In this document: one piece after another, positions 52,225 to 60,549 of the stretch
Layout: every line of letters begins with the position of its first letter
Numbering within the stretch: the first letter of the stretch is position 1
NCBI GenBank assembly: GCA_900545825.1
Contig: URAS01000006.1
Location: 62,001-126,000 of the forward strand
From: an uncultured Actinomyces sp.
Lineage (GTDB): Bacteria; Actinomycetota; Actinomycetes; Actinomycetales; Actinomycetaceae
Reading direction: 5' to 3'
Length of the DNA stretch: 64,000 nucleotides
The notes under the pieces: model-generated
The model's database searches: none
The model's input: the letters and a program-made list of their open reading frames with translations, nothing else
Told to the model about the DNA's origin: nothing
Position numbers and translations under genes: made by a program

Positions 52225-53199
52225 ATGACTGTTTTCCCGGTTTCCGACACGTTTGACCCGGCCTGCTGGCGCGAGGTTGCGGGCTTCGACCTCACCGACG
52301 TCACTTATCATCGGGCGGTCTCGCGCGGCGACGAGGACGGTCGACCCGCAGGCGAGGACCTGCCGTGGGTGCGCGTCGCCATCGACCGGCCCCGGCTGCG
52401 CAACGCGTTCCGTCCGCAGACGGTCGACGAGTTGTACCGCTGCCTTGACCACGCGCGGATGACCAGCGACGTTGGCGCCGTCATCCTCACGGGCAACAAC
52501 CCCGACCCCAGCATCGGGTACGCGTTCTGCTCCGGCGGCGACCAGCGGATTCGCGGTCGCGACGGCTATCGTTACGAGGGCGAGGGTGCCGCCGGCGACG
52601 ACGCGGATCCCGAAACCCGGCGCGAGGCCATCGACCCGGCGCGCGCGGGGCGCCTCCACATCCTCGAGGTCCAGCGCCTCATCCGGTCGATGCCCAAGGT
52701 CGTCATCGCCGCGGTGTCCGGGTGGGCGGCGGGTGGCGGCCACTCGCTCAACGTCGTGTGCGACCTGTCGCTGGCGTCCCTCGAACACGCCCAGTTCATG
52801 CAAACCGACGCCAACGTCGGCTCGTTCGACGCCGGCTACGGGTCGGCGCTGCTGGCACGGCAGGTGGGGGACAAGCGGGCGCGCGAGATCTTCTTCCTGG
52901 CCAGGCGTTATGACGCCCGACAGGCCGAAACGTGGGGCGTCGTCAACCAGGCGGTGCCGCACGCCGACCTCGAGGTCGAGGCGCAGCAGTGGGCGCGGAT
53001 TATCACAGCGAAATCACCGACGGCCGTGAGAATGCTGAAGTTTGGGTTTAACCTGGCTGATGACGGCATGATGGGGCAGCAGATCTTCGCGGGCGAAGCG
53101 ACCCGGCTGGCTTACGGCACCGACGAGGCCTGCGAGGGCCGCGAGGCGTTCGTCGAACATCGGCGCCCCAATTTTTCCGCGTTCCCTTATGCGTACTGA
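52225..53199 (+). CDS. menB: 1,4-Dihydroxy-2-naphthoyl-CoA synthase
   Basis: 324 residues, crotonase family. It closes the second ring of menaquinone from o-succinylbenzoyl-CoA. Motifs: RNAFRPQTVDELYRC, GYAFCSGGDQRIRGRDGY, GWAAGGGHSLNVVCDLSLAS, and TDANVGSFDAGYGSALLA, typical of MenB. The C-terminus RRPNFSAFPYAY matches the family end. It precedes menE by 39 bases. Confidence 0.96.
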   Translation: MTVFPVSDTFDPACWREVAGFDLTDVTYHRAVSRGDEDGRPAGEDLPWVRVAIDRPRLRNAFRPQTVDELYRCLDHARMTSDVGAVILTGNNPDPSIGYAFCSGGDQRIRGRDGYRYEGEGAAGDDADPETRREAIDPARAGRLHILEVQRLIRSMPKVVIAAVSGWAAGGGHSLNVVCDLSLASLEHAQFMQTDANVGSFDAGYGSALLARQVGDKRAREIFFLARRYDARQAETWGVVNQAVPHADLEVEAQQWARIITAKSPTAVRMLKFGFNLADDGMMGQQIFAGEATRLAYGTDEACEGREAFVEHRRPNFSAFPYAY

Positions 53200-53238
53200 T
53201 CGCCGGCGGGGCGCGGCGGGCAGCAGCGGAGGCAATTG

Positions 53239-54681
53239 GTGAATTATTGGGCGGGCAGCGCGGACGCGCTCATTCTGCCGGGCGGCACGGCGCCGGGCGA
53301 CGTCGCGACCCTCATGAGCGCGATTCAACGCGAGTTCGTGCCCGCCGCGGGGATGCCCCGGCCTTCGCGGGTGATCGTCCCGGTCGATCCGGGCGCCGAC
53401 ATCGAGCGGGTGCGCACGATTCTGGCCGAGCGGGTCGTCGACCCGATCTCGCCCGCGGTCGCCGTCATCCTCCAGACGTCGGGGTCGACGACGGGCGTCG
53501 GCCACCTCGTCGGCCTGTCCCGCCTGTCGTTGACCGCCGGGGCCCACGCGACCGCCGGCGCCCTCTCGGGATACGGCACGTGGGTGCTGTGCCTGCCGAC
53601 GCATCACGTCGCCGGCTTCCAGATCCTTGTCCGCAGCGTCGTCGCCGACCGGGTGCCGATCGTCGTCGACACGACGCGCGGCTTTAGGGTCGAGGCGATG
53701 GCGAGGGCGGTGCGGCGCGCGGTAAAGAAGCCCGGGCCTGCGTATTCGTCGATTGTCCCCGCCCAGTTACAGATGATCATGCAGGCCGCGGCTGAGGACA
53801 TCGACGCGCTGTGCGAGCTGGACGCGATCCTCGTCGGCGGCCAGGCGACGGACCCGGAGCTGCTGGAACGCGCCCGCGACCGCGGCCTCAAGCTCGTGAC
53901 GACGTACGGGATGACCGAGACGGGCGGCGGCTGCGTCTACGACGGCGTGCCGCTGCGCGGCGTCAAGGTTGCGACGATCGACCAGCGCGTGTGGATTTCC
54001 GGCACGACGATCATGGATGGTTACGTCGACGATCCACATTCTGGTGCCCTCGTTACGGCGGCCGGGCGCCGCTGGTTGCGCACGTCCGATCAGGGCCGCA
54101 TGGTGGGGCCGAAACTGCAGGTTGTGGGCCGGATCGACTCGGTGATTAACACGGGCGGCGTCAAGGTCCAGCCCAGCATCGTCGAGGACAGCCTGCGCAC
54201 CCTCAGCGCGATCGAGGACGTCTGCGTCGTCGGCCTGCCGCACCCCAAGTGGGGGCAGGTCGTCACCGCGGTGTTCGTCCCCTCGCCGAACGCCGACCCG
54301 AACGAGCTGGCGGCGATGCGTCGCCGCCGCGGCCTCTTGCCGGCCGACGCCGGGCCGCAGGCGGTCGTGCCGCCCTCGGAGGCCCTCAAGCAGGCGGTCG
54401 CCGAGATGGCCGCGTCGATCCGCGGCGATGACCAGCCCGCCGAGTCGGCGACCACCGTGTTTGCCCAGCTCGCGCCCGGTCCGCGCCAGGTCGAGGGCGA
54501 CGCCGACATCGCCTTGCGGATGCGCGCGCACGTCGCCGCCGAGCTGGGTCGCGCCCAGGCGCCCCGGATCGTCTGCATGGTCGACGAGCTGCCCCGGCTG
54601 GGGATCGGCAAGATCGACCGGCGCCGCGTCGCCCAGATCGCCCAGGCCGAGGTGACGGCCGGGCATGCGTGGATTCGGTAG
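53239..54681 (+). CDS. menE: o-Succinylbenzoate-CoA ligase
   Basis: 480 residues, GTG start six bases after GGAGG. ANL adenylating enzyme that activates o-succinylbenzoate for menB. P-loop ILQTSGSTTGVG, LPTHHVAGFQIL, adenine loop TTYGMTETGGG, and C-terminal GIGKIDRR with the catalytic lysine. The N-terminal subdomain is short, as in actinobacterial MenE. A loop near residues 365-425 is longer than usual. Confidence 0.93.
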   Translation: MNYWAGSADALILPGGTAPGDVATLMSAIQREFVPAAGMPRPSRVIVPVDPGADIERVRTILAERVVDPISPAVAVILQTSGSTTGVGHLVGLSRLSLTAGAHATAGALSGYGTWVLCLPTHHVAGFQILVRSVVADRVPIVVDTTRGFRVEAMARAVRRAVKKPGPAYSSIVPAQLQMIMQAAAEDIDALCELDAILVGGQATDPELLERARDRGLKLVTTYGMTETGGGCVYDGVPLRGVKVATIDQRVWISGTTIMDGYVDDPHSGALVTAAGRRWLRTSDQGRMVGPKLQVVGRIDSVINTGGVKVQPSIVEDSLRTLSAIEDVCVVGLPHPKWGQVVTAVFVPSPNADPNELAAMRRRRGLLPADAGPQAVVPPSEALKQAVAEMAASIRGDDQPAESATTVFAQLAPGPRQVEGDADIALRMRAHVAAELGRAQAPRIVCMVDELPRLGIGKIDRRRVAQIAQAEVTAGHAWIR

Positions 54682-54705
54682 CTCCGCCGCGGCGTTACCC
54701 TGAAG

Positions 54706-55590
54706 ATGATGACGAAACGAACTGCCACCGCCGCCGACTGGATTGAGGCGGCCCGCCCGAAAACCCTGCCCGCGTCCGCCGCACCCGTCCTCATGGGGGT
54801 GGGATACGCGTGGGGGATCGCGGGGCATCCGGTGGTGGGGCGCAGCCTGCTCGCGCTACTTGTCGCCCTCGCGTTGCAGGTCGGCGTCAATTACGCGAAC
54901 GACTATTCCGACGGGATCCGCGGCACCGACGACGAGGGCGCCCGCCAGGGCCCGCAGCGCCTGACCGGCCCCGGCCTGGCCGCGCCGCGCACCGTCCTCA
55001 CCGTCGCGCTGGGGTGTTTCGGCGTCGCCGCGCTGGCGGGCCTGGTGCTCGTCGCGATCTCGGGCACGTGGTTCTTCCTTATTATCGGCGCGCTGGCGAT
55101 CGTCGCCGCGTGGTTCTACACCGGCGGGCGGCACCCCTACGGCTACATCGGCGGCGTCGCCGAGGTCCTGGTCTTCGTCTTCTTTGGCCTGGTGGCGACG
55201 ATGGGGACGATCCGCACCCAGGTTTCCGCGCTGCCCGGCGCGGCGTGGGCCGCGGCCGCCGGCATCGGGCTGCTGTCGTGCGCGCTGCTCATGGTCAACA
55301 ACATCCGCGACATCCCCGGCGACCGCGAGGCCGGGAAAATGACGCTCGCCGCCCGCATCGGCGACACCCCCGCCCGGTGCGTCTACATCGCCTATCTGCT
55401 GGTCGCGGCGGCGTTGGCCGTACCGACCTCGATCATCGTCGGGATCGTCGCCGCGGTGGCGGGGATCGCGCTCGCGGTCAGGCTGTGGCAGGCGCGGACG
55501 ACGCCGCAGCTCATCGGGATTTTGCGGTGGACGGGGTACCTGACTCTCGCTTATGGCGTAGCCGTGGGCGTGGCGGCCGTCCTCCGATGA
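54706..55590 (+). CDS. menA: 1,4-Dihydroxy-2-naphthoate polyprenyltransferase
   Basis: 294 residues with about eight to nine membrane helices. It attaches the isoprenoid tail to dihydroxynaphthoate. Two Asp-rich Mg-prenyl-diphosphate sites are visible: NYANDYSDGIRGTD and NNIRDIPGDREAGK. It begins ATGATG, so the start may be 54706 or 54709. The PLDc_N gene begins 31 bases after it. Confidence 0.95.
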   Translation: MMTKRTATAADWIEAARPKTLPASAAPVLMGVGYAWGIAGHPVVGRSLLALLVALALQVGVNYANDYSDGIRGTDDEGARQGPQRLTGPGLAAPRTVLTVALGCFGVAALAGLVLVAISGTWFFLIIGALAIVAAWFYTGGRHPYGYIGGVAEVLVFVFFGLVATMGTIRTQVSALPGAAWAAAAGIGLLSCALLMVNNIRDIPGDREAGKMTLAARIGDTPARCVYIAYLLVAAALAVPTSIIVGIVAAVAGIALAVRLWQARTTPQLIGILRWTGYLTLAYGVAVGVAAVLR

Positions 55591-55621
55591 AGGTGACCCG
55601 TCGTTCCGCTAGGGTGGACGT

Positions 55622-56161
55622 ATGGCTCGAGCACTGCCCGTCATTCTAGGGATCGCACTGGCGATCTACGCGGTCGCTGACTGCGCCCGCACGCCCTCGG
55701 ATCAAGTCCCGGGGCGGGTCCCGAAGCCGTTGTGGATTGTGCTCATCCTGTTGGTGACGTTCGTCGGTCCGATCGCGTGGATCGTCGCGTCGCGCGTGTC
55801 TCAGGCCGAGTCGCACGGGGGCACGATCTCGCGCGGCGTGTGGTCGTCCGACGACGGCCTGCCGCTGTTTGGGCGCGGCAACTCCCGTGAACCCGAGCAG
55901 GTTCCGCCCGACGACGACCCCGACTTCCTGTTCGCCCTCGAGGCCCAGCTGTACCGCGAGCGCAAGGAACGTGAACGCCAAGAACGCGAGGCCCAACAGA
56001 AGGGCAAGAAGGACGGCGCGAGTGGCCCGGGCGGCGGTACCGATGCGCCCGGCGGGGCCGCAGGTACGGACACCCCTAACGGGGGAGACAGCGACGGTAA
56101 CGGCAGCGCCGACGGTCCCCATGGTGGCCCCGACGACGAGGGCGACACCCCCACCCCGTGA
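55622..56161 (+). CDS. PLDc_N-domain small membrane protein
   Basis: 179 residues. Two membrane helices (about 6-22 and 37-58) form the PLDc_N unit (AIYAVADCARTP, PKPLWIVLILL, GPIAWIVASR). The rest is charged coiled coil (YRERKERERQEREAQQ) then Gly/Asp-rich. It lacks any phospholipase D catalytic motif. Such genes often follow menA in Actinobacteria. Its TGA stop is formed by a palindromic repeat, so the acidic tail may be partly accidental. Confidence 0.8.
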   Translation: MARALPVILGIALAIYAVADCARTPSDQVPGRVPKPLWIVLILLVTFVGPIAWIVASRVSQAESHGGTISRGVWSSDDGLPLFGRGNSREPEQVPPDDDPDFLFALEAQLYRERKERERQEREAQQKGKKDGASGPGGGTDAPGGAAGTDTPNGGDSDGNGSADGPHGGPDDEGDTPTP

Positions 56162-56237
56162 ACGTGATCTTTCTGTCCGCTTTGGTCCCGTTCATCGGCG
56201 TAAACCGGTGAACGGGACCTTTTTTGATCACGTTCAC
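56158..56237. repeat. Two-hairpin palindromic repeat, B-A orientation
   Basis: GTGAACGTGATC, a CTGTCCGC loop and GTCCCGTTCATC, then GTGAACGGGACC, a T-tract and GATCACGTTCACC. It supplies the stop codon of the PLDc_N gene and precedes the second small-peptide element by 80 bases. Confidence 0.9.
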
Positions 56238-56318
56238 CGTGGGCGTAGTGCCGGCGACCTCGCGGAGGTGGATAGGGGATGGCCAGGCGGATGGTCGTGG
56301 GGATACGATGGCGTTATC

Positions 56319-56558
56319 GGACAGACCGCCCGCTGGAACGAGCGGCCTGCTCTTGGTGGGTTACCGACCTAGTGTTGCAATCAGCAGCGCTAGAACGACG
56401 ATGGCCCTGATGATTGACGCGGCGTTCTCGATTAGCACGCGCCACATCGGGGCCTCGCTTTCGCGTGAGATCTTTTCTTTCCCACCTGCCTCACCATCTT
56501 TCCTCACTCATCGGTCCAACTACTTTTCAGGTGGTGTGACCGTGGTGTGGCAAAGAGA
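56319..56558 (-). repeat. Small-peptide repeat element, degenerate copy
   Basis: It matches 40436-40688 over its length, with a leader identical over about 50 bases. Upstream, 56238-56318 holds nothing I can identify. Confidence 0.85.
56361..56485 (-). pseudogene. Broken copy of the small membrane peptide gene
   Basis: The GTG equivalent at 56485 is followed by a one-base deletion, so translation from it ends after 17 codons. The ribosome site is degraded to AAGATGG. From ATG 56447 a frame still reads MWRVLIENAASIIRAI and ends IATLGR, clearly related to the intact copy at 40478-40615. It is probably inactive, unless the internal ATG is used. Confidence 0.6.
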
Positions 56559-56632
56559 ATTCGGAAACGACGTGGCCGGATCCCCGTCCTAGTGCTGCCG
56601 AGGTGAAGGTGGCTAAGGCGTCGGGGGAGTGC

Positions 56633-56785
56633 ATGATCAAGACGGGATATCTTGATACGGTAAGTAAAGCCTATGCCGAGGCGGCACACAAGCGGCTACA
56701 GAAGAAGCCAGGCTTGATTACCGAGTGGAAGAAACTGCGTGATCAAGAGCTCGCCAATGCCAAGAAATACAACGGCGCATCCTGA
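56633..56785 (+). CDS. Unknown 50-residue basic protein
   Basis: MIKTGYLDTVSKAYAEAAH, then KRLQKKPGLITEWKKLRDQE and a short end NGAS. It is helical and basic, with codons richer in A/T than neighbours (GGA TAT CTT GAT ACG GTA AGT AAA). GGGGAG lies four bases before the ATG; a GTG at 56603 would add ten residues. A good terminator follows. I recognise no family. It may be a remnant of a mobile element. Confidence 0.5.
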   Translation: MIKTGYLDTVSKAYAEAAHKRLQKKPGLITEWKKLRDQELANAKKYNGAS

Positions 56786-56793
56786 GAGGGAGC

Positions 56794-56820
56794 CAGGTCC
56801 CGGCGCATTGCCGGGGCCTG
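56794..56820 (+). terminator. Terminator after the 50-residue ORF
   Basis: CAGGTCCCGGC and GCCGGGGCCTG (11 pairs, one G-T) around a 5-base loop, followed by CTCTTC. Confidence 0.7.
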
Positions 56821-56907
56821 CTCTTCAGCTGACGCCTGCCCAGATCGGACTTAAGCGGCACTGACCACATTCCCGGGTGATGCATGAATCGACTGTTATT
56901 CCCAGGT

Positions 56908-56936
56908 GAGGTCGCCCTGGCCGGCAGGGCGGCCTC
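56908..56936. terminator. Stem-loop upstream of the orphan permease
   Basis: GAGGTCGCCCTG pairs with CAGGGCGGCCTC (12 pairs, one G-T) around GCCGG. It lies 25 bases before the permease ribosome site. Role unknown. Confidence 0.5.
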
Positions 56937-56960
56937 TGCGGCAGAACGGAAAGACGCGTG

Positions 56961-58016
56961 ATGAAGCGACCATAGGTGAAATCGGGGCAGACGACCGCGA
57001 TCATTGTCCTCGCCGCCCTTTTAGCGGTGGCCCTTATTCTGCTCGTGGTCGTCTACGTGACGCCCTCGAAGGCACGCCCCGTGTCAAACGCCCACCCCCA
57101 CTCGACCGCCGAGGTCGCCGCCGGCCGCTTCGCCAACAGCATCCAGATGACGTGTTCCGGCCACCCCGGCCAGGAGGTCGCCGTCCCCAGCGTCGTCGCC
57201 GACTCCGGCTATTTCCGCGCCGCCAACGCCACGCTGGCGTCCGGGCGCTTCTACGACGACGGCTCGACGATGAACGGGCCCGTCGCCGTCCTCGGCCCCG
57301 CCTCGGCGCAGCAACTGGGCATCCAGAAGGTCGACGGCGAAACCGCCATCGTCTGCGAGGGCGTACGTATCCCCGTGTTCGGCGTGCTCTCCGACGCCGG
57401 CGAGGCCATCGCCCTGGGCCCCACGGTCGTGTTGTCGGCGAACCTCGACGGGAGCCCGCTCGACCCCCAGGCCGCCGGCACCGACCTGACCGGCGCGGTG
57501 CGCACCGAGTTGGGCGCCACCAAACGCGTCGCGAAGGTCATCGGCGCCCAGGTCGACCCGGCCCACGCCGGCGACATCGCCGTCACCGTCCCGCCCAGCC
57601 CCGAAGAGCTGCGCAAGGACGTCACCGGCTCGGTCAACACCCTGGCCGTCGGCGTGTCGATCCTCTCGCTGGTCGTCGGCGGGATCGGCATCATGACGAC
57701 GATGCTCACCTCGGTTATGGAACGCACCCGCGAGATCGGCCTGCGCCGCGCCCTCGGCGTCCGCCCCCACCACATCGCCATCCAGTTCGTCATCGAGGGG
57801 ATCCTCTACGGCTTTGTCGGCGCGACGTGCAGGTTAGTCGTCGGCCTCATCGGCCTGTGGATCATGGTGAGCACGAAGGGCTGGACCCCGATCATGGAGC
57901 CGGGGATCGCCCTCGCCGTCCTGCACATCGGGTGCCTGGTCGGCGCGGTCGCGGCGCTGGTTCCGGGGATTCGCGCCGCGCGGATCCCGCTGGCCACCGC
58001 CCTCCGCGCGATGTAG
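56961..58016 (+). pseudogene. Orphan MacB/FtsX-type ABC permease with early stop codon
   Basis: ATG 56961, behind ACGGAAAGA, is followed in frame by TAG at codon 5 (MKRP-stop); the frame then stays open from GTG 56976 for 346 residues. One N-terminal membrane helix, an extracytoplasmic MacB-PCD-like domain, and three C-terminal helices of the FtsX domain (GGIGIMTTMLTSVMERTREIGLRRALG, IAIQFVIEGILYG) are present. No ATPase or membrane-fusion gene adjoins it. It may be a relic, or be translated from the GTG. Substrate unknown. Confidence 0.6.
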
Positions 58017-58030
58017 CCGCCTCTGTTGGC

Positions 58031-58060
58031 GTGAACGTGACCAAAAAAGGTCACGTTCAC
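58031..58060. repeat. Single A-type palindromic repeat
   Basis: GTGAACGTGACC, AAAAAAGG, TCACGTTCAC: a perfect 10-bp inverted repeat around an A-rich loop, without hairpin B. It lies between the orphan permease and the converging HAD gene. Confidence 0.9.
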
Positions 58061-58069
58061 GGGAAATAG

Positions 58070-58852
58070 CTAGCGCCGGGGGAAGCGGCGCAGCAGCGTC
58101 GTCGCCACCCACACGCCGCCGGCCAGGTAGGCGCTGCGGCGCGCCGACCTCGTGTGGAGGAACCGAATACCGCCGCGGAAGTCGGCGATCGGCCAGCCGT
58201 GGGCCTTCGCGTGCTCGCGCAGCGCCGTGTCGGGGTTGATCGCCACGGGGTGGCCGACGAGCGACAGCAGCGGCAGGTCCGACTTCGAGTCCGAATATGC
58301 CCACGACGCGGCGAGGTCGATGTTGCGCTCGGCGGCCAGCTGCTTGACCGCGCGGGCCTTGGCGTCGCCGTGCATGAGGGGCGTGCGCAGCTCCTCAAGA
58401 TAGACGCCATCGTCCGTCGTCGCGACCTGGGTGCCCAGCGACCCCGTGGCGCCGACACGCTGGGCCAGCAGGCCCGTCACCTCTTGCGGGGTGGCGGACA
58501 CCAGCCACACCTCGTGGCCCAGCGCCTGGTGCTGGCGAAGGATGTTGACGGTTCCGGCGAACAGCCGCTCGTCGTAGAGATCGGTGACGAAGTCGGCGCC
58601 GATCGCCATGACCTCGGCAACCGAGTGCCCCTTCATCGCCCGCAGTGCGCGGCGAACAATCTTGTCGATGCGGTTCGGATCTTCGCCCAGCAGCAAGTAG
58701 AGCAGGCTTTGCCGGAAGGCAAAAGCGATGTCACGGAAGGAGAAAAAGTCGTGCCAATACAGCTCGCGGGCCAGGTGATACGACGAGGCGCCGCGAACCA
58801 GCGTCTGATCAATATCGAAGAAGGCCGCCGTGGACCGCCGCTCGCTTGCCAT
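58070..58852 (-). CDS. HAD-IB family phosphatase
   Basis: 260 residues. HAD motif I FFDIDQT with nucleophile Asp13 and acid/base Asp15; motif II LVSATP; Lys in KARAVKQL; motif IV YSDSKSDLPLL. SerB/PSPase-like subfamily IB, often acting on phosphoserine or lysophospholipid-type substrates; the target is unknown. ATG 58852 lies next to AAGGGGG. It diverges from the phosphoglycerate-mutase-like gene. Confidence 0.88.
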   Translation of the reverse strand: MASERRSTAAFFDIDQTLVRGASSYHLARELYWHDFFSFRDIAFAFRQSLLYLLLGEDPNRIDKIVRRALRAMKGHSVAEVMAIGADFVTDLYDERLFAGTVNILRQHQALGHEVWLVSATPQEVTGLLAQRVGATGSLGTQVATTDDGVYLEELRTPLMHGDAKARAVKQLAAERNIDLAASWAYSDSKSDLPLLSLVGHPVAINPDTALREHAKAHGWPIADFRGGIRFLHTRSARRSAYLAGGVWVATTLLRRFPRR

Positions 58853-58919
58853 CCCCCTTAGCCTATCCCATGGCCCGGGGTGGAGCGCAGGCCGCGTCGT
58901 TCCCGCTAGGCTGGTAACC

Positions 58920-59606
58920 ATGAAACCGACGACGACCATTCACGTTATGCGCCACGGCGAGGTCGACAACCCCACGGGTGTCCTCTACGGGCGGTTGCCG
59001 GGATTCCGGCTCACCCCCCTCGGCAAACAGATGGCCGACGAGGTCGCGAACGCCCTCGTCGCCCAGAATCGTGACATCACCTACGTCGTCGCGTCGCCCC
59101 TCCTGCGGGCCCAGCAGTCGGCGGCCCCGACGGCCCGCCTGTACAACCTCGAGGTCGACGAGGACCCCCGACTCATCGAGGCCGGAAACGCGTTCGAGGG
59201 CGAGGCCATCAACGCGAACCGCTGGATGCTCGCCCACCCGCGCAACTGGGTGCGCTACCGCAACTTCTTCAGGCCCTCGTGGGGTGAGCCATACGCCCAG
59301 CAGGCGCGGCGGATGAGCGCGGCGGTGTCGTCGGCGCTCGATCACGCCCGCGGCCACGAGGCCCTCGTCGTCTCGCACCAGCTGCCGATCTGGTGCCTGC
59401 GCAGCTTCATCGAGGGGCGCCCCTACGCCCACCTTCCCGCGATGCGCGAGTGCGCGCTCGCGTCGCTGACGTCGCTGACGTTCAGCGGGAACACCCTGGT
59501 CGGCCTGTCGTACTGGGAGCCCGCCAGCGACCTCCTTACCCAGGCTCACGACATGACGCCGGGGACGTCCCAGGCGGCCCTCAGCCGCGGGGAGGTAGGC
59601 CAGTGA
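58920..59606 (+). CDS. Histidine phosphatase (phosphoglycerate mutase-like)
   Basis: 228 residues. The catalytic RHGEV has His12; the second histidine is in VVSHQLPIWC. Such proteins next to menG are frequent in Actinobacteria, but the substrate is not known. There is no ribosome site before ATG 58920, and a -10-like TAGGCT sits close upstream, so the transcript may be leaderless. Its stop overlaps menG (GTGA). Confidence 0.88.
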   Translation: MKPTTTIHVMRHGEVDNPTGVLYGRLPGFRLTPLGKQMADEVANALVAQNRDITYVVASPLLRAQQSAAPTARLYNLEVDEDPRLIEAGNAFEGEAINANRWMLAHPRNWVRYRNFFRPSWGEPYAQQARRMSAAVSSALDHARGHEALVVSHQLPIWCLRSFIEGRPYAHLPAMRECALASLTSLTFSGNTLVGLSYWEPASDLLTQAHDMTPGTSQAALSRGEVGQ

Positions 59607-60322
59607 GCCGCCGACGCGACCAGGGGACGCGTGCCAGCCTCGACAAGCGCGGCGTCGACGTCGCCGCGATGTTCGACTCGGTGGCCCGGCGCTACGACAT
59701 CACGAACGACGTCCTCAGCCTGGGGATGGACCGCGTGTGGCGCAGGGCCGCGCGCGACGCCGTCGCCGCCCACGCGGGCGAGCGGGTCCTCGACGTCGCC
59801 GCCGGCACGGGCACGTCGTCGGTGGAATACGCGAAGGACGGTGCGATGGTCATCGCCTCGGACTTTTCGGCCGGCATGGTCGAGGAAGCCCGGCGCCGCC
59901 ACCCCGAACTCGAGGTCGTCCAGGCCGACGCCCTCGACCTGCCGTTCCCGGACGAAATGTTCGACGTCGTCACGGTCAGCTACGGCATCCGCAACGTCTC
60001 GGACCACCGGGCGGCCCTGCGCGAAATGGCGCGGGTGACCCGGCCCGGAGGGCGCCTGGTCGTCGTCGAATTCTCGCGCCCCGTGTGGCGCCCCTTCGCC
60101 GCGCTGTACCGGCTGTTCCTCACCCAGGTGCTCCCGCGCCTGGCCACGCTGACGTCCTCGAACAACGTGTCGTACGGCTACCTCGTCGAGTCGATCAGCC
60201 AGTGGCCGCCCCAGCGCGAGTTTGCGGAAACGATCGCCGAGTGCGGCTGGACGAACGTTCGCTGGCGGAATCTCACGGGTGGGATCGTCGCTATTCATTG
60301 GGCCGAACGTCCCTTGAGCTGA
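59603..60322 (+). CDS. menG: Demethylmenaquinone methyltransferase
   Basis: 239 residues, GTG start behind GGAGG. It methylates demethylmenaquinone with SAM, the final step of menaquinone synthesis. Class I methyltransferase motifs: RYDITNDVLSLGMDRVWR, VLDVAAGTGTSS (SAM loop), and the UbiE-specific SYGIRNVSDHRAALREMARV, GGRLVVVEFSRP and NNVSYGYLVES. The 227 bases that follow are AT-rich, with TAAAAT at 60415 as a possible -10 for the next operon. Confidence 0.95.
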   Translation: MSRRRDQGTRASLDKRGVDVAAMFDSVARRYDITNDVLSLGMDRVWRRAARDAVAAHAGERVLDVAAGTGTSSVEYAKDGAMVIASDFSAGMVEEARRRHPELEVVQADALDLPFPDEMFDVVTVSYGIRNVSDHRAALREMARVTRPGGRLVVVEFSRPVWRPFAALYRLFLTQVLPRLATLTSSNNVSYGYLVESISQWPPQREFAETIAECGWTNVRWRNLTGGIVAIHWAERPLS

Positions 60323-60549
60323 GGCCTTAGGGTACCCATTTAAAGAAGTGTCACGTTACTTAAAGGTGTACCTAGGTCGCGAACGTTTTACCTATGTAAT
60401 CCACTGTGACCAGGTAAAATAGCCCCTAAGAAGAGCGTGGGGCCGCGCTTCGTTAGCCTGTCAACCGAGTCTCCTCGGATGTGACGGATGCAGCGTCGCC
60501 CGAATCTGTCTGGCCCCGGGCCGATTCGGGCTCAGAAAGGTTCTTCATC

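Noticed and set aside
5467..58060. Two-hairpin repeats as ordinary Rho-independent terminators
   Set aside because: The T or A tract lies in the loop and no U-run follows the stem; some copies lie upstream of divergent genes.
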